DNA of 35,522 nt from Parendozoicomonas sp. Alg238-R29 (GCF_947331445.1 NZ_CAMZOG010000049.1:1-35522), one strand, 5' to 3'; shown: positions 1-7,531, counted from the first letter of the stretch. Numbers and translations: made by a program. Notes: generated by a model from the sequence alone, not told the origin.

Positions 1-1073
1 TCCTGCCAGGTTTGGCCGAGTACAGTATTGGTCCAGTCTTTGAGCAGAACCGGATCACCTTTCGCCGCCAGAAAATCCGCCACGGCATCCCGCCAGCTGT
101 ACCAGCCATTGGGGCTGTAGAGGGAGCTCAGGTGGAAGCCTGCGGTTTTACCATCGGCCTCGTCATTAAGTGAGATCCACCGTCCTGCTTCTAGCAGTTT
201 GGGCTTGTCGTGTTCGTACATTCGGTGCTGGCAGGCGATGCATTCAAAGCATGCAGTATCCGGCCGCTTCCGGCATCCTGCCTCTGGCGGCATTTGTCCA
301 TCCTTGGACGGCAGATCATCGTTCTCAAACTTGATTTGTGGCCATTCAATGGGTTGATAGTGGCCGCACTGAGTACAAGGGACTTGGTACTGTCGCTGAT
401 CGGATTGTTCGTAAGCGGTTTCAATCTTGCTGTTACCCGCGATATTGGGCGTGGACACCATCAGAATCTTACGATTGCGAGAAAACGTTGCCGTTCGTTT
501 GATGGCCAGGTTGATCGGGCTGCCTTCCCCATCCACATCATCGTCATAAGCATCCACTTCATCCAGAAACAGAAACCTCGCAGGCATGGAGCGCAGACCT
601 GTGGCCGAATTAGCTCCGGCAATAATCAAAACACCATTAGGAAACTCCTTCACCAATTGGGTATTACCAGAATCTCTGGAGCGGGAGTCTTTCACCCGCT
701 GTTTGAGAATCGACATCTCCTCAATCATCGGCGCGATGCGCTGCTTGGAAGTCCGCTTGGCCATATCCAGTGTCGGCAGCACGTACATCATCGGGCCGGG
801 GGTGTGGTGAATGACATAACCCAGCCAGTTATTACCACTCTCGGTACCGCCGACCTGTGCACCTTTCATAAACACGACACGTTCCACCGGTGAACTGGGC
901 GACAGGCAATCCATAATCGCCTTCAGGTACGGCGTGCGGGCCGTGCGCCAGCGACCCGCTTCCTTGGCGGATTTCATAGGCAAAATGCGATGCTCATCGG
1001 CCCATTCCGATACGGTCATTCGAGTGTCGGGTTTGAGTCCCCACTGAAAGCCTGAGAGGTAAGGGCTATTCAC
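1..1073 (-). CDS. Phage terminase large subunit, GpA family (3' end beyond window)
   Basis: ATP-driven motor that packages phage DNA into proheads and cuts concatemers. Translating the minus strand from a GTG at 1073 gives about 357 residues with no stop before the window edge. Residues about 65-80 hold a Walker-A-like loop (KGAQVGGTES, variant without the classical GKT). Residues about 167-174 hold the Walker B strand FLFLDEVD, followed by an acidic stretch typical of the GpA (lambda-type) family. Two CxxC pairs around residues 238-275 suggest a zinc-binding insertion. The nuclease half should lie left of the window. The GTG overlaps the last 8 bases of the small-subunit gene, supporting translational coupling; an ATG at 1019 would drop 18 residues. 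Family assignment rests on motif and neighbour agreement. Confidence 0.93.
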   Translation of the reverse strand, partial: MNSPYLSGFQWGLKPDTRMTVSEWADEHRILPMKSAKEAGRWRTARTPYLKAIMDCLSPSSPVERVVFMKGAQVGGTESGNNWLGYVIHHTPGPMMYVLPTLDMAKRTSKQRIAPMIEEMSILKQRVKDSRSRDSGNTQLVKEFPNGVLIIAGANSATGLRSMPARFLFLDEVDAYDDDVDGEGSPINLAIKRTATFSRNRKILMVSTPNIAGNSKIETAYEQSDQRQYQVPCTQCGHYQPIEWPQIKFENDDLPSKDGQMPPEAGCRKRPDTACFECIACQHRMYEHDKPKLLEAGRWISLNDEADGKTAGFHLSSLYSPNGWYSWRDAVADFLAAKGDPVLLKDWTNTVLGQTWQ

Positions 1074-1602
1074 TCAACTTCTCCAACACCCGTTCCAGTT
1101 CATCCATTAACACTTGCCTGACTTTGGCGGGATCGTTCTCTGCTGCCAACACATCAGCCATACGGTCAGGAATGGCCAGTACGCCATCACGGATCATGCG
1201 TCCGACCTGAAAGGCTTCTTCTTTGACCTTACCCGCATCCACCAGTTTGCCTTCGCGCTCCTCATAATCCAGCTTGGCCATCTTGGCGCGAAAGGCTTCA
1301 CGCATGGTGCGGGCGGCCGCGTAATCAACGGTTTTACGACTCTCTGTTGGCAAAGAAGTGGTAGGTACCTGGGAAACGGCAGGTACTGTTGTACGACTCT
1401 GTATGTCCGTTGCTTTACTGGATTTTCCCCGGAGAACAGTCGAGGGTTCTGCCAGCTTCTCGACCGCCCGCTTTGCCGCCACAGGGTCGATTTTCCCGCC
1501 TTCCAGCTTGATGCGCCCCTGCTGCACCAGCTTGGCCACATACTGGCGACTCCAGCCGTTCTGACGGGCAAATTCAGCCTGGGACATCCTCTGTCCGGCC
1601 AT
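1066..1602 (-). CDS. Phage terminase small subunit (Nu1-like DNA-packaging protein)
   Basis: Predicted DNA-recognition subunit of the terminase, 178 residues. Residues about 6-35 (MSQAEFARQNGWSRQYVAKL) form a helix-turn-helix of the type seen in Nu1-like small subunits. The C-terminal half (about 95-178) is charged and helical and includes YEEREGKLVDAGKVKEE, a pattern common in these proteins, where it mediates oligomerisation and contact with GpA. It sits directly upstream of, and overlaps, the large subunit. The proposed ATG has only a weak ribosome binding site; a second ATG five codons in is possible. Function is inferred from the HTH, the size and the position. Confidence 0.85.
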   Translation of the reverse strand: MAGQRMSQAEFARQNGWSRQYVAKLVQQGRIKLEGGKIDPVAAKRAVEKLAEPSTVLRGKSSKATDIQSRTTVPAVSQVPTTSLPTESRKTVDYAAARTMREAFRAKMAKLDYEEREGKLVDAGKVKEEAFQVGRMIRDGVLAIPDRMADVLAAENDPAKVRQVLMDELERVLEKLSE

Positions 1603-1725
1603 ACCAACCCCAACCCACTCTTTTATGGCAAGTCATTGATTATTAATAGAAAACAACTTGATAAAGCGTCACTTCAGAGCGTGAATGAAAGGGCAACAAC
1701 GAAAAAACCTTCAGAGGAAATCCTC

Positions 1726-1917
1726 ATGCCCCAGCAGACCGTTCAAGACGCCCTGATCGAGAAACGCCAGCGGATTGATGCGCTCATCCGTCAAGTTCAG
1801 CAACAGGCCGACCGGCACTTTGATCGGGCTCCTGACGATTGTCACTGGGGGCATGTAGGCGACCTTGACCACATGATTGAGCAATTGCAGGACGCGCTTG
1901 GCATTGAACGCGCCTAA
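1726..1917 (+). CDS. Small hypothetical phage protein (63 aa)
   Basis: First gene of a four-gene plus-strand cassette that runs against the surrounding minus-strand late genes. The ATG at 1726 is preceded by a good Shine-Dalgarno (AGAGGA, 1713-1718). The product is hydrophilic and largely helical (IEKRQRIDALIRQVQQQADR), with no signal or membrane segment. A longer open frame upstream is only the shadow of the terminase small-subunit gene. The gene ends 27 bases before the DUF3489-type gene, consistent with cotranscription. I do not recognise the family. Confidence 0.6.
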   Translation: MPQQTVQDALIEKRQRIDALIRQVQQQADRHFDRAPDDCHWGHVGDLDHMIEQLQDALGIERA

Positions 1918-1944
1918 CCCCAAAGCGAAAAAGGAGATCTCGCC

Positions 1945-2433
1945 ATGAAACAACACAAACTCTCACCCAGCCAGACCACCGTTCTGACACTCGGTCATGA
2001 CAAGGGCACGTTCACCGCACAAGATGTGCCGCTCAACGGCGGTGCCCGGAAAAAGGTGATCGACAGTCTGTTGAACAAGCAGCTGATCAAGGCCATCCCC
2101 AGCAAAGGTAATTGGGTGGACTATGCCCTGACTCCAGCAGGACGGCAGGCCATCGGGGTTGAAGAAGTCCCATCAGAACCGAAAAAATCCCCCGTGAGCA
2201 AAAGTAAAACCCGTCCCGGCAGCAAGCTGGATCAGGTCATCAAAATGCTCACTCGCCCGGAAGGCGCCACCATCGCCCAAATAATGGAGCAGACCAACTG
2301 GCAGCAGCACACGGTGCGCGGCACTCTCGCCGGTGCCCTGAAGAAACGACTGGGGATGACCATTGAATCCGAGAAACCGGGCGGTCAGGAGCGAGTCTAC
2401 CGAATCACCGCCGGGCTGGAGGCCTGCGCATGA
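1945..2433 (+). CDS. DUF3489-domain winged-helix-like protein
   Basis: Protein of 162 residues in two parts. The N-terminal part (1-75) resembles a small winged helix (QTTVLTLGHDKGTFTAQDV, then a KKVIDSLLNKQLI helix). A Lys/Ser-rich linker leads to a C-terminal DUF3489 domain (about 88-158) with KLDQVIKMLTRPEGATIAQI and a TVRGTLAGALKKRLG recognition-type helix. DUF3489 proteins are commonly found with DUF2924 and serine recombinases in prophages and islands, and both partners occur here at 15.5-17.3 kb. DNA binding is therefore likely, but the role is unknown. AGGAG precedes the ATG. The last four bases (ATGA) overlap the next start. Confidence 0.82.
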   Translation: MKQHKLSPSQTTVLTLGHDKGTFTAQDVPLNGGARKKVIDSLLNKQLIKAIPSKGNWVDYALTPAGRQAIGVEEVPSEPKKSPVSKSKTRPGSKLDQVIKMLTRPEGATIAQIMEQTNWQQHTVRGTLAGALKKRLGMTIESEKPGGQERVYRITAGLEACA

Positions 2434-2786
2434 GCACCCGATGCCGAATTGCGGTGCGGCGGGAGGGTCGCACCGCGCCCACCTTCCGCTCTATTTATTG
2501 TCACTTCGACGGCTATGAAAACGGTGTTGGCAAAATCCTGCGGCAGTATTACCGGACTGAAGAACGGGTGGCATGGCTTCTTGATTTGGGCGAGCTGCGG
2601 GGGCTGAGCCCCAATCGTGTAGACATCTACCTCGACCGGGACGCTCAGGTTATTCCTGCTGCCCTAAGCCCTTCGCTGCCTGCACTGCAAGAACTGGCTT
2701 ATGACAAAAGCGGAGCCGAGTACCTCTACATCTTCGCTAATGGTCAATGGCACACCCTGCGGCCGGGCCAACCCCATGGACTGTAA
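2430..2786 (+). CDS. Conserved phage hypothetical protein (118 aa)
   Basis: Coupled to the preceding gene by an ATGA overlap. The N-terminal half has the pattern RCRIAVRREG...IYCHFDGYENGVGKIL.QYY, which I recognise as a recurrent small phage/plasmid family of unknown function (usually 'IYCHWDGY..GVG..L'). The C-terminal half (about 70-118) is an acidic beta-rich tail ending in EYLYIFANGQWHTL. There is no membrane segment or known catalytic motif. It overlaps the next gene by 11 bases. The family resemblance is from memory and gives no function. Confidence 0.75.
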   Translation: MSTRCRIAVRREGRTAPTFRSIYCHFDGYENGVGKILRQYYRTEERVAWLLDLGELRGLSPNRVDIYLDRDAQVIPAALSPSLPALQELAYDKSGAEYLYIFANGQWHTLRPGQPHGL

Positions 2787-3111
2787 ACCGGCCCTGCTAG
2801 CCCTTGGTCTTAGCAATGGCCATCTGATGACCTGCCAGCTGAACCGATCCGATGCCCGTACTCTGATCATACTCAATCAGTGGTACAGGCATTTCTTTGA
2901 TGCGCTGGCCCTGCTGCAAAAAGGCGATCTGGAATATGTAGCCGGTCGCGGTGTGGTCGCCCTGCACAGGGATCAGAGCGAACCGTGGCAAGAGTGCCAG
3001 CCGCGCTTTTACCGTTGCCTGCACGAGCTGCAGCGGCTGACCAGTGGACAAGCCCCCCGCACCTACCTCTTCGCCTCACCGACAGCCCGGAAATGGAGCG
3101 TGGTGGAATGA
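2776..3111 (+). CDS. Hypothetical phage protein (111 aa)
   Basis: Last gene of the plus-strand cassette. I chose the ATG at 2776 (MDCKPALLALGL) because an earlier ATG at 2701 lies deep inside the previous gene and would encode an out-of-frame shadow. The product is a mixed soluble protein with a helical centre (LIILNQWYRHFFDALALLQK) and no recognisable motif. The gene ends 22 bases before a strong stem-loop at 3134-3170, so the cassette has its own terminator. I do not recognise the family. Confidence 0.6.
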   Translation: MDCKPALLALGLSNGHLMTCQLNRSDARTLIILNQWYRHFFDALALLQKGDLEYVAGRGVVALHRDQSEPWQECQPRFYRCLHELQRLTSGQAPRTYLFASPTARKWSVVE

Positions 3112-3133
3112 GTCCTCAAACCACCGGATAAAA

Positions 3134-3170
3134 ACAAGTGGCGCAATTCCTGAATAATTGCGCCACTTGT
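3134..3170. terminator. Bidirectional terminator between the plus cassette and minus genes
   Basis: Perfect 15-base inverted repeat (ACAAGTGGCGCAATT and its complement) around a 7-base loop. On the minus strand it is followed by TTTTTA; on the plus strand the following TGTCTTTC is weaker. It sits just after the stop at 3111 and would separate the plus cassette from the opposing transcription units. Confidence 0.75.
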
Positions 3171-3230
3171 CTTTCAGGGCTCAGATGAGCATCGGTCACG
3201 GCGGAAAATGACTGAAAGGAGAGCGGATTT

Positions 3231-3349
3231 TGTCAACCTGTGTCAACCACTTTTGTCAACCTGGTTGACAACTTGTCACTGCACTGAAACCCTTGTGGTT
3301 ACTGGCTTCGCTGGGATTTTGTCAACCAATTTGTCAACCTGTGTCAACC
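3231..3349. repeat. Iteron/operator-like array of TGTCAACC
   Basis: Within 119 bases the octamer TGTCAACC occurs six times on the plus strand (3231, 3241, 3254, 3320, 3332, 3342) and once inverted (3263-3270). The third direct copy and the inverted one form a perfect 9-1-9 palindrome, TTGTCAACCTGGTTGACAA (3253-3271). Start-to-start spacings of 10, 13, 12 and 10 bases are near one helical turn, as in protein-binding arrays. No convincing gene overlaps it. Candidate phage replication origin iterons or a multi-site operator; the binding protein is unknown. Confidence 0.7.
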
Positions 3350-3455
3350 CCGATTTTCACTCTGTCACTAGCGTTATTCTGCGGTGGTGGGCACCCGCAC
3401 TCCCAGCAGATCCCCAGGGACCCCGGCTGATCGCCCCGTAAGGGCCTGTGTAGCG

Positions 3456-3731
3456 TTACTTCTTCTTGGACAAGGGCCACCCCGTACTCTTGATGGCAGG
3501 CTCACACAGCCGCTTAAATGGCCTGATGAATTGCCATCTCCGCTCCGCATTTGCCCACAAAATCTGTGGATAAGGTTGTGTGCAAGTGAGACGCTGCAAG
3601 CTATGAACAGTTGTCAATGCGTAGAAGACTGTCGACGTAGATTGCAGACCAGCCTTAATCAAACCAAAGCTGGAAATGTAACCGCCGATGCTCCATCTAC
3701 TCTTACCAGCCTCGCTATCACACACCCTCAT
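3456..3731 (-). pseudogene. Possible decayed fragment of a 3TM-holin-like gene
   Basis: The stretch 3350-3746 holds no intact gene I can support. A minus-strand open frame contains IGGYISSFGLIKAGLQS (about 3645-3690), which resembles the end of the holin at 5065-5433 (IGGYIASRGVEK). The DNA near 3669-3692 also nearly matches 5095-5120. The rest of the frame has no visible similarity. I read it as a possible relic of a duplicated lysis gene, but the match is short. Confidence 0.25.
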
Positions 3732-3746
3732 GGTACATAAAGCTCA

Positions 3747-4298
3747 TTATGGACGTTCAAGATTCGTCCTAAAGACAGGCCCTTCCAATTGATACTCTTG
3801 AGTGACCAGCAGGTGAAACGATTCATTGCAAAAGTTACCAACCTTCTCATCAAATGACGTTTTGAAAAGAGGTGTGCCACTCAGATCTTCCTCATGAAAT
3901 GCCAGACTCTTCAGGCCAACGTAAATGCCACCCCGTAAGTCCTGTTCGCTTTCCTCAAGATTAACGGCATCTGTAGTCGATATGATATTAACGACATACC
4001 ATGTCTGCCCATCAATAAGCACCGGCAGTAATTCATTATCAGCGGCGACCACCGAAGAAAGTTTCTCGTAAGCATCTGGGCCAAGAACCATATTCCCTTC
4101 CCAGCTTCCAATATCTGGTATCTGAAGGTTGCGACCCTGACCTTTACCATCCACAAACTCCGCCTGCGGAGCTACCCATTCCTCAAGCAGTGACTCTCCC
4201 TCTGGATAATAAATATCATCCATAACATCTTCCATCGCATCCATGCTGATAAAAATGGACACATAGCTATCCAGATCAAAATCCAGTCTATAAATCAT
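3747..4298 (-). CDS. Imm11-like (DUF1629) immunity protein
   Basis: Acidic soluble protein of 183 residues whose pattern fits the Imm11/DUF1629 immunity family. It has an N-terminal YRLDFDLDSYVSIF strand, a central LPVLIDGQTWYVVNI and DAVNLEES segment (about 92-117), and a C-terminal PLFKTSFDEKVGNFCNESFHLLV...LEGPVF block. Such proteins neutralise nuclease toxins in polymorphic toxin systems. It starts 2 bases after the AHH toxin gene on the same strand, the usual toxin-then-immunity order. The neutralisation role is inferred from the family pattern and this pairing. Confidence 0.7.
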   Translation of the reverse strand: MIYRLDFDLDSYVSIFISMDAMEDVMDDIYYPEGESLLEEWVAPQAEFVDGKGQGRNLQIPDIGSWEGNMVLGPDAYEKLSSVVAADNELLPVLIDGQTWYVVNIISTTDAVNLEESEQDLRGGIYVGLKSLAFHEEDLSGTPLFKTSFDEKVGNFCNESFHLLVTQEYQLEGPVFRTNLERP

Positions 4299-4300
4299 AC

Positions 4301-5011
4301 TTAATCATCCGGGAGCATATGTTTCGGCAACATAACCCAGTCAGGGATATCGCCATTACGAAGCATGTTCCGAACCGTATTCAACTTGGTACGAAACATA
4401 ATCTTGTTTTTCTCTGTCGAAAAAAGACCGGTAAGGAAACGATAATAGCCTTCTCTATGGATATTCCTGTGTGGTACGGCATGAGGAGTAGATGGAATCC
4501 GATCACGCTTGGTTTTGGGCAGCCATACACCGTTATCAGAGTCATCAATCCTTACCTTTGCCCGGGCAAGGCGAGCCCGGAGGGTGGCAGCCAAGGTAAA
4601 GCGATTATCGCCGCTTGGGATGATGTGATGAGCTTCTACTCTATCGGGGGCTTCCGCTTTCTTTCCAGGAGTGGTTGGTACGGGACAGGGCTGCCCGGCA
4701 AGGGCCAGATTTTGCCTCAATGTCGATGAATCCCCTTCCTCTGCGGCATACTGAGATGTCTTCCAGCTTGTAGCTTTATCTCTGTATTTCTGCAGGCCCG
4801 CTTCCACACTGGCAAGACAACCTATGTAGGCAAGGAGTGCCAGCTCGTTTTTTTCTTTTAATTCTGCGGGAGGATTGCCAAACTGTTCTATTGTCACATC
4901 AAGGGCTGACTTTTGTCGGTGATATGATGTCCCTTTCAGGTCTTCCAGCTGAGCCACTAACGATAATTCCTTCATCGATTGACAATGGCAAAATATTCTA
5001 TTGCCTTTCAT
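4301..5011 (-). CDS. AHH-domain nuclease toxin (HNH/EndoVII fold)
   Basis: Predicted nuclease toxin, 236 residues from the ATG at 5011. The C-terminal domain (about 122-236) carries the AHH signature EAHHIIPSGD (residues 127-129 = AHH), then DNGVWLP (about 159-165) and VPHRNIHREGYY, the second histidine block of the family. The N-terminal half is a charged helical region that I do not recognise; no signal peptide, PAAR, Rhs or colicin translocation domain is visible. It lies between holin and immunity genes inside a prophage late region, so release by phage lysis is conceivable. There is no clear Shine-Dalgarno, and the ATG sits in the loop of a perfect hairpin (5000-5023). Domain call fairly firm; target and delivery unknown. 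Confidence 0.78.
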   Translation of the reverse strand: MKGNRIFCHCQSMKELSLVAQLEDLKGTSYHRQKSALDVTIEQFGNPPAELKEKNELALLAYIGCLASVEAGLQKYRDKATSWKTSQYAAEEGDSSTLRQNLALAGQPCPVPTTPGKKAEAPDRVEAHHIIPSGDNRFTLAATLRARLARAKVRIDDSDNGVWLPKTKRDRIPSTPHAVPHRNIHREGYYRFLTGLFSTEKNKIMFRTKLNTVRNMLRNGDIPDWVMLPKHMLPDD

Positions 5012-5023
5012 CAAAAAGGCAAT
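5000..5023 (-). promoter_or_regulatory. Hairpin enclosing the toxin start codon
   Basis: Perfect 9-base inverted repeat (ATTGCCTTT / AAAGGCAAT) with a 6-base loop. On the minus-strand transcript the loop contains the toxin AUG (5011-5009). No Shine-Dalgarno is visible upstream. The structure could throttle or regulate toxin translation; this role is inference. Confidence 0.5.
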
Positions 5024-5064
5024 GATTACAGCTGTAAAAGATTATGAATGCCGTAATGGCGTGG

Positions 5065-5433
5065 TTAACTTCTCAGTTTTGTAACAACCTTCTCCACACC
5101 CCGGCTGGCAATGTAACCCCCAATGCCTAGATGCACGATACCGAGCAACTTCAACTCCAGCGCCTCACTCAGATCTGGTGAAGCCCAGCCCATCCACCGA
5201 CACACAACCAAAGCCGTAAAGGTCAACATTACCAGTGGTCGCCAGCTTCTTTGCAACCAGCCCTCACCTTGCGCTTCGGCTTTGATAACACCAGCCTGCT
5301 GGGCCAGCACATCCAACTCGCCACTAATAGCCATCTCAGTGAGAGCGGTCTTGGCTTTGCTGGCCTGATCTGCGTCCGGGAACACTTTGTCAATGATCTT
5401 TCCCACCACCGGTACGGCCGCTACCCAACTCAT
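5065..5433 (-). CDS. 3TM-type phage holin
   Basis: Predicted holin (Holin_3TM/GTA_holin_3TM-like), 122 residues, that would permeabilise the inner membrane at the end of the lytic cycle. Hydrophobic stretches occur near residues 3-12, at about 64-84 (RPLVMLTFTALVVCRWMGW) and at about 95-112 (LLGIVHLGIGGYIASRG). The central WLQRSWRPLVML and final GGYIASRGVEK are typical of the family. The start codon overlaps the amidase stop (ATGA), giving a coiled-coil/amidase/holin lysis cassette. Family call from pattern and position. Confidence 0.85.
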   Translation of the reverse strand: MSWVAAVPVVGKIIDKVFPDADQASKAKTALTEMAISGELDVLAQQAGVIKAEAQGEGWLQRSWRPLVMLTFTALVVCRWMGWASPDLSEALELKLLGIVHLGIGGYIASRGVEKVVTKLRS

Positions 5434-5879
5434 GCGACAACCCCTCCTGCAAACCCTTCATCGTACAGCCACTGATCAACATCAAAGCAAGGACAGTCCT
5501 TGTCCTCATTGAAGTGGTAATGTCCTTTGACCACGGCTTCCGGCCACAGACCCTGACAGCCTGTCACCAGGAACTTCAACATACGTTTTTGCAAGGGTGT
5601 GAAGTTATCGTCTGGCTCGCCATCGTCGTCCAGACCGCCGACCAGACAGATGCCCACGCTCTCATGATTATGACCTTTGACATGAGCACCCCAGTCATCC
5701 ACCGCCCGCCCCTGCTTGACGGAACCATCCCGTTCGATCACCCAGTGATAGCCAATATCGATAAAAGCCCGCTCCATCAGATGCCAGCGCTTGATCGTGT
5801 CAAAGGTGACATTCTGATCAGGTTTGGTGGCCGAGCAATGCACGACGATGGTGTTTGTTTCCGTACGCTTTCCCATCAT
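5430..5879 (-). CDS. N-acetylmuramoyl-L-alanine amidase endolysin (T7-lysozyme-like)
   Basis: Amidase_2 endolysin of 149 residues that cleaves the bond between N-acetylmuramic acid and L-alanine of peptidoglycan. The predicted zinc ligands are in their usual places: His14 (VVHCSAT), His120 (KGHYHF) and Cys129 (DCPCFD), with Lys127 in the position of the catalytic lysine. IGYHWVIERDGSV (about 42-54) and HNHESVGICLVGG (about 70-82) are family motifs. There is no signal peptide, so it would need the holin encoded immediately downstream. AAGGGC precedes the first ATG; a second ATG is one codon later. Confidence 0.92.
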   Translation of the reverse strand: MMGKRTETNTIVVHCSATKPDQNVTFDTIKRWHLMERAFIDIGYHWVIERDGSVKQGRAVDDWGAHVKGHNHESVGICLVGGLDDDGEPDDNFTPLQKRMLKFLVTGCQGLWPEAVVKGHYHFNEDKDCPCFDVDQWLYDEGFAGGVVA

Positions 5880-5881
5880 AT

Positions 5882-6157
5882 TCAGCCCTTGAGTGTGTAA
5901 GCGACTACACCAATCACAGTAGTCAGAATCAGCCAGCCGAATCGCTCTACCGAAGCCAACACCACACCCCGGGCACTGGCCTGCCGCTCCAGGGTGCGGA
6001 TACGCTTTTCAGAGTCTTCGAGTTTGCGGTTAAGGCTGTCGAGAGTAGTCGTTTGGTGAATCAGCCGTTCTTCCACCGCTGCCAGACGGCTCACAGCATC
6101 GGAGAGTTTGTCGAGCTTGCCATCAATCTGATCAAGCCGCTGTTGAATTACTTCCAT
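5882..6157 (-). CDS. Coiled-coil, single-membrane-span phage protein of the lysis cassette
   Basis: Residues about 3-60 are a heptad-rich coiled coil (QQRLDQIDGKLDKLSDAVSRL and on), followed by one C-terminal transmembrane helix (FGWLILTTVIGVVAYTL). This architecture recurs beside endolysins as a holin accessory or XhlA-like protein. I chose the ATG at 6157, which overlaps the methylase stop as TGATG and has GGGAG 9 bases upstream; a GTG at 6163 is too close to that site. Lysis involvement is inferred from neighbours. Confidence 0.7.
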   Translation of the reverse strand: MEVIQQRLDQIDGKLDKLSDAVSRLAAVEERLIHQTTTLDSLNRKLEDSEKRIRTLERQASARGVVLASVERFGWLILTTVIGVVAYTLKG

Positions 6158-7470
6158 CAGCACTTGCTCCCTACAGTGCTGATGTTTCCGCCATCCCTGG
6201 CGGTCACATACTCAACACCTCTCTCTTGCGCCATTTGTGCAAACGTCAAATTGTTCTCTTCCAGAAAACCTTCCTTGCCTGCGTACTCTTCCCAGCGCCG
6301 GACAATCACATCGACGTATTTGGGGTCGAGTTCCGTCAGTCGTGCCTGACGATTGGCCTTCTCGCAGGCAATCAGGGTGCTGCCGGAGCCACCAAACAGA
6401 TCCAGCACAATGTCTTGGGTTTTGGATGAATTACGAACGGCCCGCTCCACCAGCTCAATCGGCTTCATGGTAGGGTGAAGATCATTCTTTACGGGTTTGT
6501 TGAAGAACCAGACATCCCCCTGGTCCCGGGCACCACACCAGAAGTGATCGGAGCCTTCTTTCCAGCCGTAGAGAATGGGTTCGTATTGGCGTTGGTAATC
6601 CGCCCGGCCCAGCGTGAAAGTGTTCTTGGCCCAGATCAGAAAGGTGGACCACTTGCCACCAGCCTCACGAAAAGCTTTCTGGAGGGTATCTAGCTCAGAC
6701 GACGACATGTACACGTAGATTGCGCCTTTGCAGACTGAGATCATGTTGGTCATGGCGGCCAGCAGGAAACCGTGGAATTCATCGCCCAGGTTGTCGTTCT
6801 TGATCCGGCGGTCTTTGCCGCGAAGCTTGTCTTTTGTATTGTTGCCATAGTCGACGTTGTAGGGCGGATCGGTGAACACCATGTCCGCCAGCTGGCCAGC
6901 CATCAGTGTTTCAACATCCGTCGATTCGGTGGCACTGCCGCACAGCACGCGATGATCGCCGAGTATCCACACATCACCGAGTTGACTGACCGGATGTTCC
7001 TGCACCTCCGGCACCGCATCGTCTTCCGTGTTGCCTTCGGATTCTTCCAGCAACAGCCCATCCAGTTCCTCGTCCGAAAAGCCCATGATGTCGAGATCAA
7101 AATCCAGATCATCCAACGCCTGGAGTTCCAGCTTGAGCAACTCTTCATCCCAGCCTGCATTCTCGGCTAGTTTGTTGTCGGCCAGTACCAACGCCCGCCG
7201 TTGCACTTCGTCGAGATGCCCGAGCACAATCACTGGTACGCGATCCATCCCCAGCTCGTTCGCTGCCATCAAACGACCATGGCCAGCCACGACCACCTTG
7301 TCATCGCCCACCAAGATTGGATTCACAAACCCGAAGCTCTGAATCGAGCGGGCAATCTGAGTCACCTGTTCCGGTGAATGGGTACGAGCATTTCTGGCAT
7401 AGGGCACCAGTTCGGCGACGGGCCAATGTTCCAGTTGTTCGACGAGGTGTTGTTGTGACGATTCGGACAT
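6157..7470 (-). CDS. ParB-like domain fused to DNA (adenine/cytosine-N4) methyltransferase
   Basis: Two-domain protein of 437 residues. The N-terminus (about 15-115) is a ParB/sulfiredoxin-like domain with VVAGHGRLMAANELG (about 61-74). The C-terminus is an N4/N6 DNA methyltransferase with catalytic TDPPYNVDYG (DPPY at 201-204) and, further on, the SAM-binding DLFGGSGSTLIACEKA, a beta-class order. It would methylate phage or host DNA using S-adenosylmethionine. Orphan methylases of this type are common in prophages, and no restriction endonuclease is visible beside it. The ATG at 7470 has AGGG 6 bases upstream; an in-frame ATG at 7476 abuts that site and is less likely. Specificity cannot be read from sequence. 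Confidence 0.92.
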   Translation of the reverse strand: MSESSQQHLVEQLEHWPVAELVPYARNARTHSPEQVTQIARSIQSFGFVNPILVGDDKVVVAGHGRLMAANELGMDRVPVIVLGHLDEVQRRALVLADNKLAENAGWDEELLKLELQALDDLDFDLDIMGFSDEELDGLLLEESEGNTEDDAVPEVQEHPVSQLGDVWILGDHRVLCGSATESTDVETLMAGQLADMVFTDPPYNVDYGNNTKDKLRGKDRRIKNDNLGDEFHGFLLAAMTNMISVCKGAIYVYMSSSELDTLQKAFREAGGKWSTFLIWAKNTFTLGRADYQRQYEPILYGWKEGSDHFWCGARDQGDVWFFNKPVKNDLHPTMKPIELVERAVRNSSKTQDIVLDLFGGSGSTLIACEKANRQARLTELDPKYVDVIVRRWEEYAGKEGFLEENNLTFAQMAQERGVEYVTARDGGNISTVGSKC

Positions 7471-7500
7471 GGTCATCCCTGACTCATTTCACAGAAACAA

Positions 7501-7531
7501 GAACGCCCCGGTTGGAGAGACCGAGGCGTTC
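7501..7531 (-). terminator. Stem-loop upstream of the methylase gene
   Basis: 12-base arms (7501-7512 and 7520-7531) pair with one mismatch around a 7-base loop. On the minus strand the stem is followed by TTGTTTCTG, only moderately T-rich. It could end the upstream transcript or attenuate methylase and lysis expression; a simple structural element is also possible. Confidence 0.45.

Noticed and set aside
210-893. Plus-strand open frame of 227 codons
   Set aside because: Shadow of the terminase large subunit on the minus strand, whose Walker motifs and zinc pairs read correctly; the plus frame shows no family pattern.
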